Positions 5,891-6,518 of a DNA stretch of 6,518 bases are shown piece after piece (the first letter of the stretch is position 1; the number at the start of each line of letters is the position of its first letter). Made by a program: the position numbers and the translations under genes. The notes under the pieces were generated by a model. The model had not been told where the DNA came from. It worked only from the letters and a program-made list of their open reading frames with translations, and did not search any database. This DNA comes from Oscillospiraceae bacterium (lineage in GTDB: Bacteria > Bacillota > Clostridia > Oscillospirales > Acutalibacteraceae), in the NCBI GenBank assembly GCA_031267335.1, contig JAIRZH010000080.1:1-6518 (forward strand), read 5' to 3'.

Positions 5891-6101
5891 TATAGTCAAA
5901 ATTTTAATTCTGCAATTGTAATTAAAAATATATTACAATTATTCGTTTACCAAAATTTTGTATTGCTTAGAAATATTTATCAAGCTCTTGGGAATTTAAT
6001 TTTGTTTTATCAAACTCACGTAAATTTAAATCCTAAAATTTAATTTTGGGATATTTTAAAAATAAAATTTTTATTTTTTAAAAAAGGTGTTTAATTAAAC
6101 G
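5891..6101. other. AT-rich intergenic region before the deacetylase gene
   Basis: There is no gene here. A 9-bp inverted repeat AATTGTAAT/ATTACAATT lies at 5914-5940. A 10-bp hairpin ATCCTAAAAT/ATTTTGGGAT (6030-6052) has a 3-base loop and one wobble, but no clean U tract, so it is a weak terminator candidate at best. An A/T palindrome at 6054-6084 abuts the AAAAAAGG ribosome binding site (6080-6087). A promoter for the downstream gene is probably here but cannot be singled out in such sequence. Confidence 0.4.
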
Positions 6102-6518
6102 TTGAAAATTTTTGTATTAACACGCAAAAAAATAATGATAATTTTATCAACATTCAGTACTGCTATATTAGCTATATTGCTTTTTTTTAATGGTAATTTT
6201 TTATTTGCAATTAAAAAAAATAAAAAATTGCCAATTTATAAAATTGGGACAGAAGAAAAATTTGTTAGTTTATCTTTTGATGCAGCATGGGGCAATGAGC
6301 AAACTGAAAATTTATTAAATACTTTAAAAAAATTTGATGTAAAAACTACTTTTTTTTTAACTGGTTTATGGGTTGATAAATATCCTGAATCTGTTAAAGC
6401 AATCTATGAAGCCGGCCATGACGTTGAAAATCACTCAAATTCTCTTCCACACATGCCAAAATTAGATTCCGAAAAAATGCGTGACGAAATAGAAAAATGC
6501 AATGAAAAAATCAAAAAT
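6102..6518 (+). CDS. Membrane-anchored polysaccharide deacetylase (NodB family, PdaB-like), partial
   Basis: NodB-domain enzymes remove acetyl groups from peptidoglycan or chitin-like glycans; several act on cortex or wall during sporulation. The first 139 residues are present and the gene runs off the window. It starts at TTG 6102, the first start after an in-frame TAA at 6096-6098. The RBS is AAAAAAGGTG with a rather long spacing; ATG 6135 (residue 12) is the alternative but would cut into the membrane segment. Residues 11-29 form a signal-anchor helix, so the domain faces outward. Motif 1 is VSLSFDAAWGNE, with catalytic-type Asp60 and Ala in place of the second Asp. KTTFFLTGLWVDKYPE follows, then the motif 2 region GHDVENHSNSLPHM. 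Motif 2 normally reads H-S/T-x-x-H; here position 115 is Leu (codon CTT), and the next His is at 117. Metal binding may thus be weakened. Its neighbour is spoIIID, but the genes are 463 bases apart and not an operon. Confidence 0.85.
   Translation, partial: MKIFVLTRKKIMIILSTFSTAILAILLFFNGNFLFAIKKNKKLPIYKIGTEEKFVSLSFDAAWGNEQTENLLNTLKKFDVKTTFFLTGLWVDKYPESVKAIYEAGHDVENHSNSLPHMPKLDSEKMRDEIEKCNEKIKN

Noticed and set aside
6054..6084. A/T palindrome before the deacetylase gene as a terminator or operator
   Set aside because: It consists only of A and T runs, in which such symmetry arises easily.

Overview
The window reads as a low-GC, endospore-forming member of the Clostridia (Bacillota). The support is a clear spoIIID gene, a NodB-type polysaccharide deacetylase of the kind common in spore formers, TTG starts behind Gram-positive ribosome binding sites, AT-rich intergenic DNA, and clostridial-type siphophage tail genes. 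I see no conventional defence system, CRISPR array or intact mobile-element machinery. The interest lies in how a decaying prophage and small transposon-derived repeats have reshaped this locus.

Layout. (1) Positions 1-380 are the right end of an IS630-family element. Its transposase C-terminus is split by a -1 frameshift at an A6 run, and its terminal repeat ends in TA. (2) Positions 484-2141 are a prophage tail protein (tail-associated endopeptidase/minor structural type), broken by one frameshift near 877 and an in-frame TAG at 1137. (3) Positions 2142-2478 hold short direct repeats, a possible gene remnant, a strong rho-independent terminator, a perfect DnaA-box 9-mer and the RBS of the next gene. 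(4) Positions 2479-4389 are a 636-aa tail tip/fibre protein with a Gp10/collar-like C-terminal domain. Its last residues and stop codon come from a 117-bp MITE (4372-4488), whose ends match the IS630 end at 355-380. (5) Around 4534-4579 lies the 3' part of a Glu-like tRNA ending in CCA, with no 5' half. It is best explained as the att site displaced when the phage integrated into a tRNA gene.

To the right of that fragment is what I take to be the host chromosome. It has an AT-rich gene-free stretch, then spoIIID (5363-5638) bracketed by two 125-bp MITE-like elements in inverted orientation (5053-5177 and 5766-5890, 115/125 identical). The start of a membrane-anchored NodB-type deacetylase follows (6102 to the window end); it lacks the usual second metal-binding histidine.

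SpoIIID acts in the mother cell during sporulation, where it switches genes on and off after sigma-E. The deacetylase could plausibly act on cortex or wall glycan, but only its first 139 residues are visible. The phage genes once formed the distal part of a tail module. The broken tail gene, IS scars and missing lysis genes indicate a defective prophage.
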